32,422 nt of DNA from an uncultured Limimonas sp. GTDB taxonomy: Bacteria > Pseudomonadota > Alphaproteobacteria > Kiloniellales > Rhodovibrionaceae. A model generated the notes under the pieces. The model had not been told where the DNA came from. It was given only the letters and a program-made list of their open reading frames with translations, and searched no databases. Shown piece after piece: positions 1-9,070 of this stretch. Position numbers and translations under genes: made by a program. Within the stretch, counting starts at the first letter, position 1, and the number at the start of each line of letters is the position of its first letter. The stretch is taken from assembly GCA_913055855.1 (NCBI GenBank), contig CAJXKW010000023.1:1-32422 (forward strand), in the 5' to 3' direction.

Positions 1-53
1 CGCGCGGGCACGCGCAGTTCGGCGATACACTCGCCAACGTCTTCGGCCGTCAT
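1..53 (-). CDS. Start of an unidentified gene, cut by the window edge
   Basis: Only the first 17 codons are inside the window, reading MTAEDVGECIAELRVPA. The ATG at 53-51 overlaps the TGA of the upstream phosphatase gene as ATGA, so the two are probably translated together. SpoIIE-type phosphatases are often followed by an RsbW-like anti-sigma kinase or a STAS antagonist, and the last visible residues would suit the first beta strand of an RsbW-like ATPase. That identity is an inference from context; the visible part is too short to assign. Confidence 0.5.
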   Translation of the reverse strand, partial: MTAEDVGECIAELRVPA

Positions 54-1348
54 GGTTCGGGTCCTGCAATGCGCATGAGCGTCAGGTCGTCCCCGGGCGC
101 CCGCTCCACGGGCGCGAGCTCGGCGATCACGCGGTCGAGGACCTCGGGTGCGGATGCCCCCCCCACCTCAGCGGCGTAGGGGCGCTGGGCCCCCCCCTCG
201 GCGCCCAGGAATTCGCGGGCCGAAATCCGGGTCTCGGTCAAGCCGTCGGTAAACAGGTAGAGCCGGCTGCCGTGAAGATCGAGGTGCAGGGATTCGACGG
301 CGGGATCGCGGAACAGCCCTTCCACGAGACCGAGCGGCGGGGTCTGGGCGGCGTGCCACTGCATCGCGTCGGCCAGATCGGCGCTACCGGCCCGGGCGGG
401 TACCTGCAGCGCCGGTTCGTGACCCGCGTTTGCCAGGGTCAGCCATCCGCTTGTAGGGGCGTAGACGCCACAGGTCATGGTCACGAACATGCCAAAGGCG
501 GCGGTGTCCAAAAGCTCCGCATTGATCGCGCCGAGCACGGTCGCCGGATCCTCGGCCGTCTTGGCGATGTAGCGGAACAGGCTCGTGGTGCGCGCCATCA
601 TCAGGGCCGCGTTGATGCCTTTGCCCGCGACGTCGCCGATGGCGAACCAGATGCGCCCGTCGCTGAGTTCAAGGATGTCGAAGAAATCGCCCGAAACCTC
701 GCGCGCCGGCACATTCCGCCCGTGAATGGGAAAGCTTGGCTCACGCGGGTCGGGCAGGAAGCTTTTCTGGATCTGCGCGGCCAGCGCCAGTTCGCGCTGG
801 AGCCCCCCCTGCGCCGCCATGGCCTCGGCGTTGCGCGCGTTGATAAGCGCCAGGCCGGCGGCAGCCGCGAGCGCTTCGAGCAAACGCGCATCATCGTTGT
901 CGAAGCTGTCCGCGCCGCGTTTGTTGATCAGCTCGATCGCACCCAGCGTCTCCGACTGCACGCGCAACGGCGCGGCCAGGATGGAGCGTGTGGTGAACCC
1001 GGTCGCGCGGTCGATCTCGGCGCCGAAGTCCGGATCCTTCGCCGTGTTCGCGACCAGTTGCGGCCTGGCGTGCTGCACGGTTCGTCCGACGACTCCGGCG
1101 CTGCCGTGCAGGCGCACGCCCTTGATGTCCACCGGACCTGTGCAGGCGCGGCAAACGAGGTCGCCCGTGGTGTGCTCGAGCACGAACAATGAGGCACCTT
1201 CGGCGCGGAGCCTGCTCGCGATGCGCGCCAGGCCGTGCGCCAGGGCCTCGTCGATGTCGCGGCTGTCGGCGAAATCGCGCGTCATGTCCGCGACCAGGGA
1301 CAAATGGTCGCGAGGTTCCGGGTCGTTGGGCTGTGCCGTGTCGTGCAT
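50..1348 (-). CDS. GAF-domain PP2C/SpoIIE serine phosphatase
   Basis: A cytoplasmic signalling protein of 432 aa that probably dephosphorylates an anti-sigma-factor antagonist in a partner-switching pathway. A GAF sensor domain covers about residues 25-175. A short linker holds AAQIQKSFLP (about 190-199), the usual lead-in to RsbU-type phosphatases. The PP2C/SpoIIE domain fills the rest, with metal-binding aspartates in SGDFFD (219-224) and GDVAGKG (238-244), then NAGHEPAL, LFTDGLTE and PGDDLTLM further on. There is no membrane segment or receiver domain. I chose the ATG at 1348, which has GAGGCGGA upstream; a GTG at 1369 would add seven residues. It is divergent from ccmF, and its stop overlaps the next gene. 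The family is clear, but the substrate and signal are unknown. Confidence 0.9.
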   Translation of the reverse strand: MHDTAQPNDPEPRDHLSLVADMTRDFADSRDIDEALAHGLARIASRLRAEGASLFVLEHTTGDLVCRACTGPVDIKGVRLHGSAGVVGRTVQHARPQLVANTAKDPDFGAEIDRATGFTTRSILAAPLRVQSETLGAIELINKRGADSFDNDDARLLEALAAAAGLALINARNAEAMAAQGGLQRELALAAQIQKSFLPDPREPSFPIHGRNVPAREVSGDFFDILELSDGRIWFAIGDVAGKGINAALMMARTTSLFRYIAKTAEDPATVLGAINAELLDTAAFGMFVTMTCGVYAPTSGWLTLANAGHEPALQVPARAGSADLADAMQWHAAQTPPLGLVEGLFRDPAVESLHLDLHGSRLYLFTDGLTETRISAREFLGAEGGAQRPYAAEVGGASAPEVLDRVIAELAPVERAPGDDLTLMRIAGPEP

Positions 1349-1370
1349 GGGTCGATGTCCGCCTCGCACC

Positions 1371-1400
1371 TTGCAAAGAATGGTATCCGAACCACAATAT
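1371..1400 (+). promoter_or_regulatory. Possible sigma-70-type promoter for the ccm genes
   Basis: TTGCAA at 1371-1376 and CAATAT at 1395-1400 are separated by 18 bases in the 135-bp gap between the divergent phosphatase gene and ccmF. The ccmF start lies about 75 bases downstream of the expected transcription start. The -10 match is modest and this is the best candidate seen, not a firm call. Confidence 0.3.
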
Positions 1401-1483
1401 CCTGGGCAAGCCGCGGCCGGATGACGTCAATACGACCTGACATCCGCCCGCCCATCCATCCTGGCGAATGCGGGAAGGCGCGC

Positions 1484-3499
1484 ATGATCGTCGAACTGGG
1501 CCACTTTGCGCTGATCCTGGCACTGGTCGTCGCCGGAGGTCAGGCGATCCTTCCCATGTGGGGCGCCACCAAAGGGTATCCACGCCTCATGGCGGTGGGC
1601 TCGCAGGCCGCGTACATCCAGCTCGTGCTAATCGTCGTGGCTTTCCTGGCGCTGATGTACGCGTACGTGACCAGCGACTTCACCGTCCTGAACGTGGCGA
1701 AGAATTCCCACTCGCTGCAGCCCATGCTCTACAAAATCAGCGGCGTGTGGGGGAACCACGAGGGCTCGCTGGTCCTCTGGGTGCTCATCCTTGCCCTGTT
1801 CGGCGCCATCGTGGCGGCCTTCGGCCGCAACCTGCCGCCCGGCCTGAAGGCGCGTACGCTGGCCGTGCAGGGCATGATCGCCTTCGGCTTTCTGCTTTTC
1901 GCCGTGGTGACGTCCAACCCGTTCAAGCGCATCTTCCCGCCGCCGGAGAACGGGCAGCAGCTCAACCCGCTGCTCCAGGACCCCGGCCTCGCGTTCCACC
2001 CGCCCATGCTCTACACGGGGTATGTGGGCTTTTCGATCGTGTTCTCCTTCGCCGTCGCGGCGCTGATCGAAGGCCGCGTTGACGCGGCGTGGGCGCGCTG
2101 GGTGCGGCCCTGGACGCTGCTTGCGTGGATCTTCCTCACCTTCGGTATCGCCCTGGGAAGCTGGTGGGCGTATTACGAACTCGGCTGGGGTGGCTGGTGG
2201 TACTGGGATCCGGTGGAGAACGCCTCCCTGATCCCGTGGCTGTCCGGGACGGCGCTGCTGCACTCGGCGATCGTCGTGGAAAAGCGCGACGCTCTGAAGA
2301 CCTGGACCATCCTGCTCGCGATCGTGACCTTCGGCATGAGCCTGATCGGCACCTTCCTGGTGCGCTCGGGCGTGCTCACCAGCGTTCACGCCTTCGCCAC
2401 GGACCCGGACCGCGGCATCTTCATCCTGGGGCTGTTGGTCATCGCCATCGGCGGCAGCCTGAGCCTCTACGCCTGGCGTGCGCCCACGCTGAAGGGCGGC
2501 GGGCTGTTCGCCCCGATCAGCCGCGAAGGCTCGTTGGTGCTGAACAACCTGCTGCTGGCGACGGCGACGACGACGGTGCTGCTGGGCACGCTCTATCCGC
2601 TGTTCATGGAGGCTTTGGGCGGCGGCAAGGTCTCGGTCGGCCCGCCGTACTTCAACGCCACCTTCATTCCGCTGATGCTGCCCATGATCGCCGCGCTGGG
2701 GATCGGGCCGATGCTCGCCTGGAAGCGCGGCGACCTGAAGGGTGTGCTCATGCGCCTGAAGGTCGCCTTCGCCCTGACCGTGGCGACGGCGGTGATCTTC
2801 GGCGTGGTGCTCTGGGGCCGGAGCATCTTCGGCGTCCTGGGCCTCGCGCTCGCCGTCTGGCTGGGTGCGGCCGTGCTCACCGAGTTCGCCGAGCGCGTCG
2901 GCGTGCGCAAGGGCGGCGGTCCCGCGGACTGGTGGCGGCGCGCGAAGAGCCTGCCGCGCGCCAGCTACGGCATGACCGTGGCGCACCTGGGGTTGGCCGT
3001 GGCCATCGTGGGCATGACCGGCTCGACGCTCTGGGAAAAGGAATCCATCCAGACGATGCAGCCGGGCGACAGCGTCACGGTGAGCGGCTACACCTATACC
3101 TTCCAGGGCGCCGAGATGGTCGAGGGCCAGAACTACGACGCCCTTCGGGGACACTTCACCGTGTCCTCGGGTGATGAGGTCATCGCCCGCATGGCCCCGG
3201 AGAAGCGCAAGTACATGGTGAGCGGCCGGACGACCACAGAGGCGGCGATCCGGACCCGGCCGCTGGGCGACCTTTTCGCCGTGATCGGCGATCCGCAGGA
3301 GAATGGCGGGTTTGTCACGCGCCTGTACTTCAAGCCCGTGGTCGCCTGGATCTGGATGGGCACCTTCCTCATGGGCCTGGGCGGTATGGTCAGCCTGACC
3401 GACCGCCGCCTGCGCATCGGCGTGCCCCAGCGCAGCCGGCGCCAGCGTGGGGGTGCGGCGGCACCGCCCAGCGCCGCGCCGGCCGGGCCGGAGCGTTAG
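1484..3499 (+). CDS. ccmF: Cytochrome c haem lyase subunit CcmF (CycK)
   Basis: A polytopic inner-membrane protein of 671 aa that receives haem from holo-CcmE and ligates it to the CXXCH cysteines of apocytochrome c together with CcmH and CcmI (System I). The hallmark tryptophan-rich WWD segment is at about 225-253, including GWGGWWYWDPVENAS. Candidate haem-ligand histidines flank it: H172 (FHPPMLYTGY) and H302, with H92 (NHEGS) and H260 also conserved-looking. Length fits the family (about 650-670). The ATG at 1484 is preceded by GGGAAGG at good spacing; the frame stays open upstream to 1235 but codes nothing CcmF-like there. ccmH follows 67 bp later. CcmE, often just upstream in alphaproteobacteria, is not here. 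Confidence 0.97.
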   Translation: MIVELGHFALILALVVAGGQAILPMWGATKGYPRLMAVGSQAAYIQLVLIVVAFLALMYAYVTSDFTVLNVAKNSHSLQPMLYKISGVWGNHEGSLVLWVLILALFGAIVAAFGRNLPPGLKARTLAVQGMIAFGFLLFAVVTSNPFKRIFPPPENGQQLNPLLQDPGLAFHPPMLYTGYVGFSIVFSFAVAALIEGRVDAAWARWVRPWTLLAWIFLTFGIALGSWWAYYELGWGGWWYWDPVENASLIPWLSGTALLHSAIVVEKRDALKTWTILLAIVTFGMSLIGTFLVRSGVLTSVHAFATDPDRGIFILGLLVIAIGGSLSLYAWRAPTLKGGGLFAPISREGSLVLNNLLLATATTTVLLGTLYPLFMEALGGGKVSVGPPYFNATFIPLMLPMIAALGIGPMLAWKRGDLKGVLMRLKVAFALTVATAVIFGVVLWGRSIFGVLGLALAVWLGAAVLTEFAERVGVRKGGGPADWWRRAKSLPRASYGMTVAHLGLAVAIVGMTGSTLWEKESIQTMQPGDSVTVSGYTYTFQGAEMVEGQNYDALRGHFTVSSGDEVIARMAPEKRKYMVSGRTTTEAAIRTRPLGDLFAVIGDPQENGGFVTRLYFKPVVAWIWMGTFLMGLGGMVSLTDRRLRIGVPQRSRRQRGGAAAPPSAAPAGPER

Positions 3500-3566
3500 C
3501 GTGCGCCCGGCCCGATACCCAGATGCGGGGCGGAGCATGTACGGCAACCGATGGGGACAGGCGCGC

Positions 3567-4049
3567 ATGATGACGCTGAGACGGCTCCTGGCGGCGCTCG
3601 TGCTGTGCGTCGCGACCGGTCCGGCGCTGGCCGTGCAGCCGGACGAGATGCTCGACGACCCGCAAAAGGAGCAGCGGGCGCAGGAACTCGGCGAGCATAT
3701 CCGTTGTCTGGTTTGTCAGAACCAGGCGATCGAGGAGTCGAACGCGCCGCTCGCCGCGGACATGCGCCAGGTCGTCCGCGAGCGAATCAAGGCCGGGGAC
3801 AGCAACCAGGAGATTAAGGCGTATCTGACCGAGCGCTATGGCGACTTCGTGCTGCTGAAGCCGCCCATGAAGCCGGCCACCTACGCCCTCTGGTACGGCC
3901 CGTTCGTCGTGGTGGCGCTGGGCGCCCTCGGGGTGGCGGTGTACTTCCGCCGCCGGCGGGCCGCGGCCAGCGCGGCGACCGACCGGCTCTCGCCCGAGGA
4001 GGAGCGGCGCTTGCGCGAAGTGCTTAAGGAGCGTGACGAGGCGACATGA
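3567..4049 (+). CDS. ccmH: Cytochrome c maturation thiol reductase CcmH (CycL)
   Basis: A periplasmic membrane-anchored thioredoxin-like protein of 160 aa that keeps apocytochrome c cysteines reduced for haem attachment. A signal peptide spans about 1-22, ending ALA before VQPDEML. The redox motif RCLVCQNQAIEES carries the CXXC pair of the family, and one membrane helix (ALWYGPFVVVALGALGVAV) lies near residues 110-130 with a basic stop-transfer RRRR. The ATG at 3567 has GGGGACAGG just upstream; 3537 (MYGNRW...) is an alternative adding ten residues but blurring the signal peptide. The TGA overlaps the ccmI start as ATGA, so translation is coupled. Confidence 0.95.
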   Translation: MMTLRRLLAALVLCVATGPALAVQPDEMLDDPQKEQRAQELGEHIRCLVCQNQAIEESNAPLAADMRQVVRERIKAGDSNQEIKAYLTERYGDFVLLKPPMKPATYALWYGPFVVVALGALGVAVYFRRRRAAASAATDRLSPEEERRLREVLKERDEAT

Positions 4050-5650
4050 TGTTCTGGGCCCTGGCCGCCGTTCTCGCCCTGCTGGTCCTGGCGGGCGTTC
4101 TGTATCCCCTGCTGCGCGATCCGGGCCGGCAGGCGCGCAGCGCCGAATACGACCTGGCCGTCTACAACGACCAGCTTGCCGAGGTGGAACACAACCGCGA
4201 GCAGGGGCTGATCGGCGAGCAGGAGGCCGAGGCCGCCCGGGCGGAGATCGGTCGGCGCATCCTGGAGGCCGACCGCCGGCGCCAGCGCGCTGAGGCTGCG
4301 CCCGCCACGGGACGTTGGCCGGTGCGCGCCGGGGTTGCCGTGATCGTGGCCGCCGTGGCCGGATCCTTCGGCATGTACGTTCAATACGGCGAGCCGGGGA
4401 AGAAATCGGTCCCGTTCGCCGAGCGCGACGTTCCCAAGACGCGCGAAGCCATCGCCCAAGCGGGCGGTGCTGCGACCCAGGGCGGCCCCGGGATGGGCGC
4501 CGCCATGGGCGGTGGCCAGGGCGGCAGCGCTGCCGCCGGCACGGGTGGCGGAACCGCCGGGAGCGGGGCTTCGGACGATGGGTCGTCCGGCGGAATGCCG
4601 GACATCGATACGGCGGAGAAGCGCCTCGCTGAACGCCTGGAGAAGAACCCCGAGAACGTCCAGGGGTGGCTGCTGCTCGCGCGCACGCGCATGCAGCAGC
4701 AGAACTACACCGGCGCGCGTGATGCCTTCGCCAAGGCGCACGACCTTCGTCCTGAGAACACGCGTATCACCGCCGGTTACGCCGAATCCATCGTGCTTGC
4801 CAACCAGGGTATGGTGAACCCGAAGGCGGAAAAGCTGTTCAAGCGGGCGCACGCGGCGAACCCGGAAGATCCCCAGGCGAACCACTATCTCGCGCTTGCC
4901 GATTTCCAGGCGGGCGAGGTGGAGGCCGCGCTCGAGCGCTGGAAGCAGATGGTGGCGAATGCGGAAGCCGGTGCGCCGTGGCTGGACATGGTCAAGCAGC
5001 ACATGGCGGCCGCGGAACGCCAGCTCGACATGGAACCCGGCAGCACCTACGCCGAGGTCAAGCCCGAACCGGCGGAGGAGACGCAAACGGCGCAAAACGG
5101 CGGCGGCCAGGACAATGCCGGCAGCGCCGCGGACGGGGATGGGGATTCCAACCGGCGCGCCGGGCCGACGCAGGAGCAGATGGCCGCGGCCGAGGACATG
5201 TCGCCGGAGGCGCGCAAGGAGATGGTCCGGGGCATGGTCGACCGGCTGTCCAAGCGTCTGGAGGACAATCCCGACGACGTAGAGGGCTGGCTGCGTCTGG
5301 CGCGGTCCTACCGCGTGCTGGAAAAGCCGGAGAAAGCGCGCGATGCGCTTAAGCGCGCAAGCGATGTCGCGCCCGAGAACGTTCAGGTCCTGGTGCGCTA
5401 CGCTCGCGCCATTCGCGCCGTGGAGAACAAGCAGACGCCCAAGTCGCTGGAGATTTCCCAGCGCATCCTGGAACTCGACGGCGATCACCCCGAGGCGTTG
5501 TGGTTCGTCGGCCTGCACGAGGCGCGCCAGGGCAACCGCGAGAAGGCCCGCGACCTGTTCGACAAGGCGCTCGCCAAGCTCCCGGATACGCCGCAGACCG
5601 CGGAACTGCGCCGGCGGGCCGAGCGCATCGTCGGCGAGGGCGACAGCTAA
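4046..5650 (+). CDS. ccmI: Cytochrome c biogenesis TPR protein CcmI (CycH), enlarged
   Basis: An inner-membrane apocytochrome c chaperone of 534 aa that presents substrate to the CcmF/CcmH haem lyase. Membrane helix 1 is at 3-23, followed by a cytoplasmic charged, probably coiled-coil loop (30-85). Helix 2 is at about 94-113. A Gly/Ala/Ser-rich linker runs from 139 to 183. Two similar TPR blocks follow, 189-305 and 397-515, joined by an acidic/Gln-rich linker (331-380). The blocks share RLEKNPENVQGWLLLARTRM and RLEDNPDDVEGWLRLARSYR at equivalent places. Many CcmI proteins I know of are shorter with one periplasmic TPR region, so the second block and Gly-rich linker are notable. The ATG overlaps the ccmH stop. 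Confidence 0.93.
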   Translation: MMFWALAAVLALLVLAGVLYPLLRDPGRQARSAEYDLAVYNDQLAEVEHNREQGLIGEQEAEAARAEIGRRILEADRRRQRAEAAPATGRWPVRAGVAVIVAAVAGSFGMYVQYGEPGKKSVPFAERDVPKTREAIAQAGGAATQGGPGMGAAMGGGQGGSAAAGTGGGTAGSGASDDGSSGGMPDIDTAEKRLAERLEKNPENVQGWLLLARTRMQQQNYTGARDAFAKAHDLRPENTRITAGYAESIVLANQGMVNPKAEKLFKRAHAANPEDPQANHYLALADFQAGEVEAALERWKQMVANAEAGAPWLDMVKQHMAAAERQLDMEPGSTYAEVKPEPAEETQTAQNGGGQDNAGSAADGDGDSNRRAGPTQEQMAAAEDMSPEARKEMVRGMVDRLSKRLEDNPDDVEGWLRLARSYRVLEKPEKARDALKRASDVAPENVQVLVRYARAIRAVENKQTPKSLEISQRILELDGDHPEALWFVGLHEARQGNREKARDLFDKALAKLPDTPQTAELRRRAERIVGEGDS

Positions 5651-5671
5651 CCGGCGGGCGCGGCGCGTTCG

Positions 5672-6175
5672 ATGCCGTTCCTGAACCGCAACCGCCGGCG
5701 CGCGATCGGCGGATCGCTCGCCGGTGTGCTCGGCGGCGCGGCGCTGGCAACGGGGCTGTGGCCGGTTCTGGGCGATACGGGTGCGGCCGCGGCGCAGGCG
5801 CTGGTGCTGCTCGTGCCCGCGGGCGTGGTTTTCGCCCTGAGCCTGGGTGTGGCGCTAGCGCGCTTTATCACGCAGGTCGTCGATCCGCTGGCGCCCATGC
5901 GCGCGCCGCGGCCGATGGGGGTGATCCAGCGCACGCTGACCAATTCGCTGGAGCAGGGCTTTGTGTTTGCGGCGGCCGGGAGTGTGCTGGTGCAGGCGCC
6001 GGCACCCTGGACACCCGGCGCCGCAGCCGTGCTCGCCGCGACATTCGGCGCCGGCCGGCTCGCGTTCCTGTTTGGTTATCTTCACTCGACCTTCGGCCGC
6101 GGCCCCGGTATGGCGGCGACGTTCCTGGCCAACGCCGCGGCGGGTGGGCTCGCCGTTGTCGGACTTTCTCTATAG
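5672..6175 (+). CDS. MAPEG-family membrane protein
   Basis: A 167-aa protein with about four hydrophobic helices. The C-terminal 90 residues carry the MAPEG pattern: an Asn-x-x-Glu element in RTLTNSLEQGFVF and later GAGRLAFLFGYLHS, matching the conserved Arg-Leu-x-Tyr-x-x-Gly-Tyr-like segment. Family members include glutathione transferases and uncharacterised bacterial membrane proteins; the substrate cannot be told. The ATG starts 21 bp after the ccmI stop with no strong Shine-Dalgarno, so it probably belongs to the ccm transcript. There is no evidence that it acts in cytochrome c assembly. It is followed at once by a strong hairpin. Confidence 0.75.
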   Translation: MPFLNRNRRRAIGGSLAGVLGGAALATGLWPVLGDTGAAAAQALVLLVPAGVVFALSLGVALARFITQVVDPLAPMRAPRPMGVIQRTLTNSLEQGFVFAAAGSVLVQAPAPWTPGAAAVLAATFGAGRLAFLFGYLHSTFGRGPGMAATFLANAAAGGLAVVGLSL

Positions 6176-6181
6176 AACGTC

Positions 6182-6217
6182 AGTCCGGCAGGTCCCGGAC
6201 ACGGGACCTGCCGGACT
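6182..6217. terminator. Perfect 16-bp hairpin between convergent genes
   Basis: Arms AGTCCGGCAGGTCCCG (6182-6197) and its exact complement (6202-6217) enclose the 4-base loop GACA. It sits seven bases past the MAPEG stop and about 66 bases past the secA stop on the other strand, so it can serve as a bidirectional terminator. There is no clear T-run on either side. Confidence 0.75.
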
Positions 6218-6283
6218 ATGACACGGATGGAAGGTCCGCCGGGGCCGAGCTGCCCGACGGTTATTGCCGCAAGGCGCGGGGTA

Positions 6284-9070
6284 TCAGCCCATGCGCCCGT
6301 GGCAGTGCTTGAACTTCTTGCCACTGCCGCAGGGGCAGGGGGCATTGCGCCCGACCTTGCCCCAGGTCGCGGGGTCGTTGGCGTCGAAGGCGACCTGCGC
6401 ATGGCCGGAACCGCGCCGCTGGCCCGCGGGCTGTTGCGGCGCCGGCCCGTCGGTGCCCGTTGCGGCGAGCTGCGCCGGCTCGGCCTGTGACCCGATGTCC
6501 GCCTCGGCATCGGCCGCGACGCTGACCATGGACGCCTCGTCCTCGACACCGGAGGTCGCCTGGCGCGGGATCGTTGCCTCCTCGGGCGTCTGCGCCTGGA
6601 TCTCGACGTGGGACAGGATCGCCGTGGTCTCCTCGCGCACCGCCGCCAGCATCTGCTGGAACAGGTCGAAGGCCTCTTGCTGGTACTCGTTCAGCGGGTT
6701 GCGCTGGGCGAAGGCGCGCAGGCCGATGCCGTGACGCAGGTGGTCCAGGGTGAGCAGGTGCTCCTTCCACTTCTTGTCGAGGGTGTGGAGCACGATCTGC
6801 TTCTCCGCCTGGCGCATGATCGCGGGGCCGTAGTTCGCCGCCTTTTCCGCCATGTGCCGGTCGGACGCCTTGACGACGCGCTCGCGGATCTCGCTGTCCG
6901 CGATTCCCTCTTCCTTGGCCCAGTCGTGCACGGGCAGATCGAGGGCGAGCACGCGCATGCACTCTTCGTGCAGGGAATCCAGCTCCCACTGCTCGGGGTA
7001 GGCCTTCTCCGGCACGTAGCGCGCGATCATGTCGTCGATGGTCTGATAGCGCATGTCCACGACCGTGTCGTGGACGTCCTCCGACGCCATAAGTTCCTTG
7101 CGCTGGTCGTAGATGACCTTGCGCTGATCGTTCATGACGTCGTCGAACTTCAACAGGTTCTTGCGGATGTCAAAGTTGCGCGCCTCGACCTTGGACTGCG
7201 CCTTTTCCAGCGCCTTGTTCACCCATTTGTGGGTGATGGCCTCGCCTTCCTGGATGCCCAGGCGCTCCAGCATGCTGTCCATGCGCTCGGAGCCGAAGAT
7301 GCGCATCAGGTCGTCTTCGAGCGAGAGGTAGAACTCCGAGGTGCCGGGATCGCCCTGACGTCCCGAACGGCCGCGCAACTGGTTGTCGATGCGGCGGCTC
7401 TCGTGGCGCTCGGTGCCCAGGACGAACAGGCCGCCCGCCTTGACGACCTCCTCGTGTTTGCGCTTGCAGTCCTCGATGATTTCCTGCGCCTTGCGCTGGC
7501 GTTCGGCGTCGTCGGCGATCTCCGAGGTTTCCTGCTCGATGCGCATCTCCGGATTGCCGCCGAGCTGGATGTCCGTGCCGCGACCCGCCATATTCGTGGC
7601 GATGGTCACCGCGCCGGGCGTACCCGCCTGCGCAATGATGTAGGCCTCCTGCTCGTGGTAGCGCGCGTTGAGCACATGGTGCGGAATGCCGCGCTCCTTG
7701 AGCATCCTGGAGAGGGTCTCGGACTTCTCGATGGAGACCGTGCCCACCAGAACCGGCTGCTTGCGGCTGTGGCAGTCCTCGATGCGGTCGAGGATGGCGT
7801 TGTACTTTTCGTTCGCCGTCCGGTAGACCACGTCGTCCAGATCCTCGCGGATCATGGGTTTGTTCGTGGGCACCTCGGCGCATTCGAGATTGTAGATCTC
7901 GGCGAACTCGCCGGCCTCGGTCATGGCCGTCCCGGTCATGCCGGCGAGCTTGGGATACATCCGGAAGAAGTTCTGGAACGTGATGGAGGCCAGGGTCTGG
8001 TTCTCGTGCTGGATGGGCACGCTTTCCTTTGCCTCCAGCGCCTGGTGCAGGCCGTCGGAGAAGCGCCGGCCCTCCATCATGCGACCGGTGAACTCGTCGA
8101 TGATGACGACCTTGCCGTCCTTGACGATGTAGTCCCGGTCGCGCTCGAACAGCGTGTGCGCACGCAACGCTTGGTTGACGTGGTGCAGCAGCGAAACGTT
8201 CTGGATATCGTAAAGCGACGTGCCCTCGGTCATCAGGCCGTTGGCCGTGGCCAGCTCCTCGATCCGGCTGGTACCGGGTTCGGTCAGCGTGACCGCCCGC
8301 GCCTTCTCGTCGAGTTCGTAGTGATCCCTGCTCAGGTGCGGGATGAGCCGGTCCGCCGCCTCGTACATCTGCGACGAATCCTCGGCCGGGCCCGAGATGA
8401 CCAGCGGCGTGCGCGCCTCGTCGATAAGGATGGAATCCACCTCGTCGACGATGGCGTAGTAGTAGTCGCGCTGGACCATGTCTTCGAGTTCGAACTTCAT
8501 GTTGTCGCGAAGATAATCGAAGCCGAACTCGTTGTTGGTGCCGTAAACGACGTCACAGGCATACACGCGGCGGCGCTCGCCGTCGGGCATGCCGTGCGTG
8601 ATGCATCCGACGGAAAGCCCCAGGAAGCGGTAGATCTGCCCCATCCATTCGGCGTCGCGGTGGGCGAGGTAGTCGTTGACCGTCACCACGTGCACGCTAT
8701 TGCCTGTCAGGGCGTTGAGATAGATGGGGAGCGTAGAGACGAGCGTCTTGCCTTCACCCGTCTTCATCTCGGCGATCATGCCTTTGTGCAGGATCATGCC
8801 GCCGAGGAGCTGCACGTCGAAGTGGCGCTGTCCCAGGGTGCGCTTGGCCGCTTCGCGAACCGTGGCGAAGGCGTCGACGAGCAGGTCATCCAGCCGGGCG
8901 CCGTTGGCGAGCTGCTGCTTGAACGCGTCGGTGCGCGCGCGCAGCTCGGCGTCGGAGAGCGCCTCCAGCTCGGATTCCTTGTTGTTGATCGCGTCGACGG
9001 TGGGGCGCAGATTTTTGAGAAAGCGCTCGTTCGCGGTGCCGAAGAGCCGCTTGGCAAGGGCGCCGATCAT
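6284..9070 (-). CDS. secA: Preprotein translocase ATPase SecA
   Basis: The 928-aa motor that drives unfolded preproteins through SecYEG. Walker A is TGEGKT (104-109), Walker B lies in [17 protein letters not shown], and the helicase-like second nucleotide fold includes [14 protein letters not shown] flexible linker precedes the C-terminal zinc-binding SEC-C tail [14 protein letters not shown], which contacts SecB and phospholipid. Length is normal for alphaproteobacteria. I chose the ATG at 9070 because AGAGG lies about nine bases upstream; the in-frame ATG at 9091 would add seven residues over that site. Divergent from the parvulin gene and convergent with the MAPEG gene; apparently a single-gene transcript. 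Confidence 0.98.
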   Translation of the reverse strand: MIGALAKRLFGTANERFLKNLRPTVDAINNKESELEALSDAELRARTDAFKQQLANGARLDDLLVDAFATVREAAKRTLGQRHFDVQLLGGMILHKGMIAEMKTGEGKTLVSTLPIYLNALTGNSVHVVTVNDYLAHRDAEWMGQIYRFLGLSVGCITHGMPDGERRRVYACDVVYGTNNEFGFDYLRDNMKFELEDMVQRDYYYAIVDEVDSILIDEARTPLVISGPAEDSSQMYEAADRLIPHLSRDHYELDEKARAVTLTEPGTSRIEELATANGLMTEGTSLYDIQNVSLLHHVNQALRAHTLFERDRDYIVKDGKVVIIDEFTGRMMEGRRFSDGLHQALEAKESVPIQHENQTLASITFQNFFRMYPKLAGMTGTAMTEAGEFAEIYNLECAEVPTNKPMIREDLDDVVYRTANEKYNAILDRIEDCHSRKQPVLVGTVSIEKSETLSRMLKERGIPHHVLNARYHEQEAYIIAQAGTPGAVTIATNMAGRGTDIQLGGNPEMRIEQETSEIADDAERQRKAQEIIEDCKRKHEEVVKAGGLFVLGTERHESRRIDNQLRGRSGRQGDPGTSEFYLSLEDDLMRIFGSERMDSMLERLGIQEGEAITHKWVNKALEKAQSKVEARNFDIRKNLLKFDDVMNDQRKVIYDQRKELMASEDVHDTVVDMRYQTIDDMIARYVPEKAYPEQWELDSLHEECMRVLALDLPVHDWAKEEGIADSEIRERVVKASDRHMAEKAANYGPAIMRQAEKQIVLHTLDKKWKEHLLTLDHLRHGIGLRAFAQRNPLNEYQQEAFDLFQQMLAAVREETTAILSHVEIQAQTPEEATIPRQATSGVEDEASMVSVAADAEADIGSQAEPAQLAATGTDGPAPQQPAGQRRGSGHAQVAFDANDPATWGKVGRNAPCPCGSGKKFKHCHGRMG

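Noticed and set aside
1628..3568. A 646-codon minus-strand frame opposite ccmF
   Set aside because: Antisense shadow; His/Gln/Arg/Asp-rich with no motif, whereas ccmF is complete on the plus strand.
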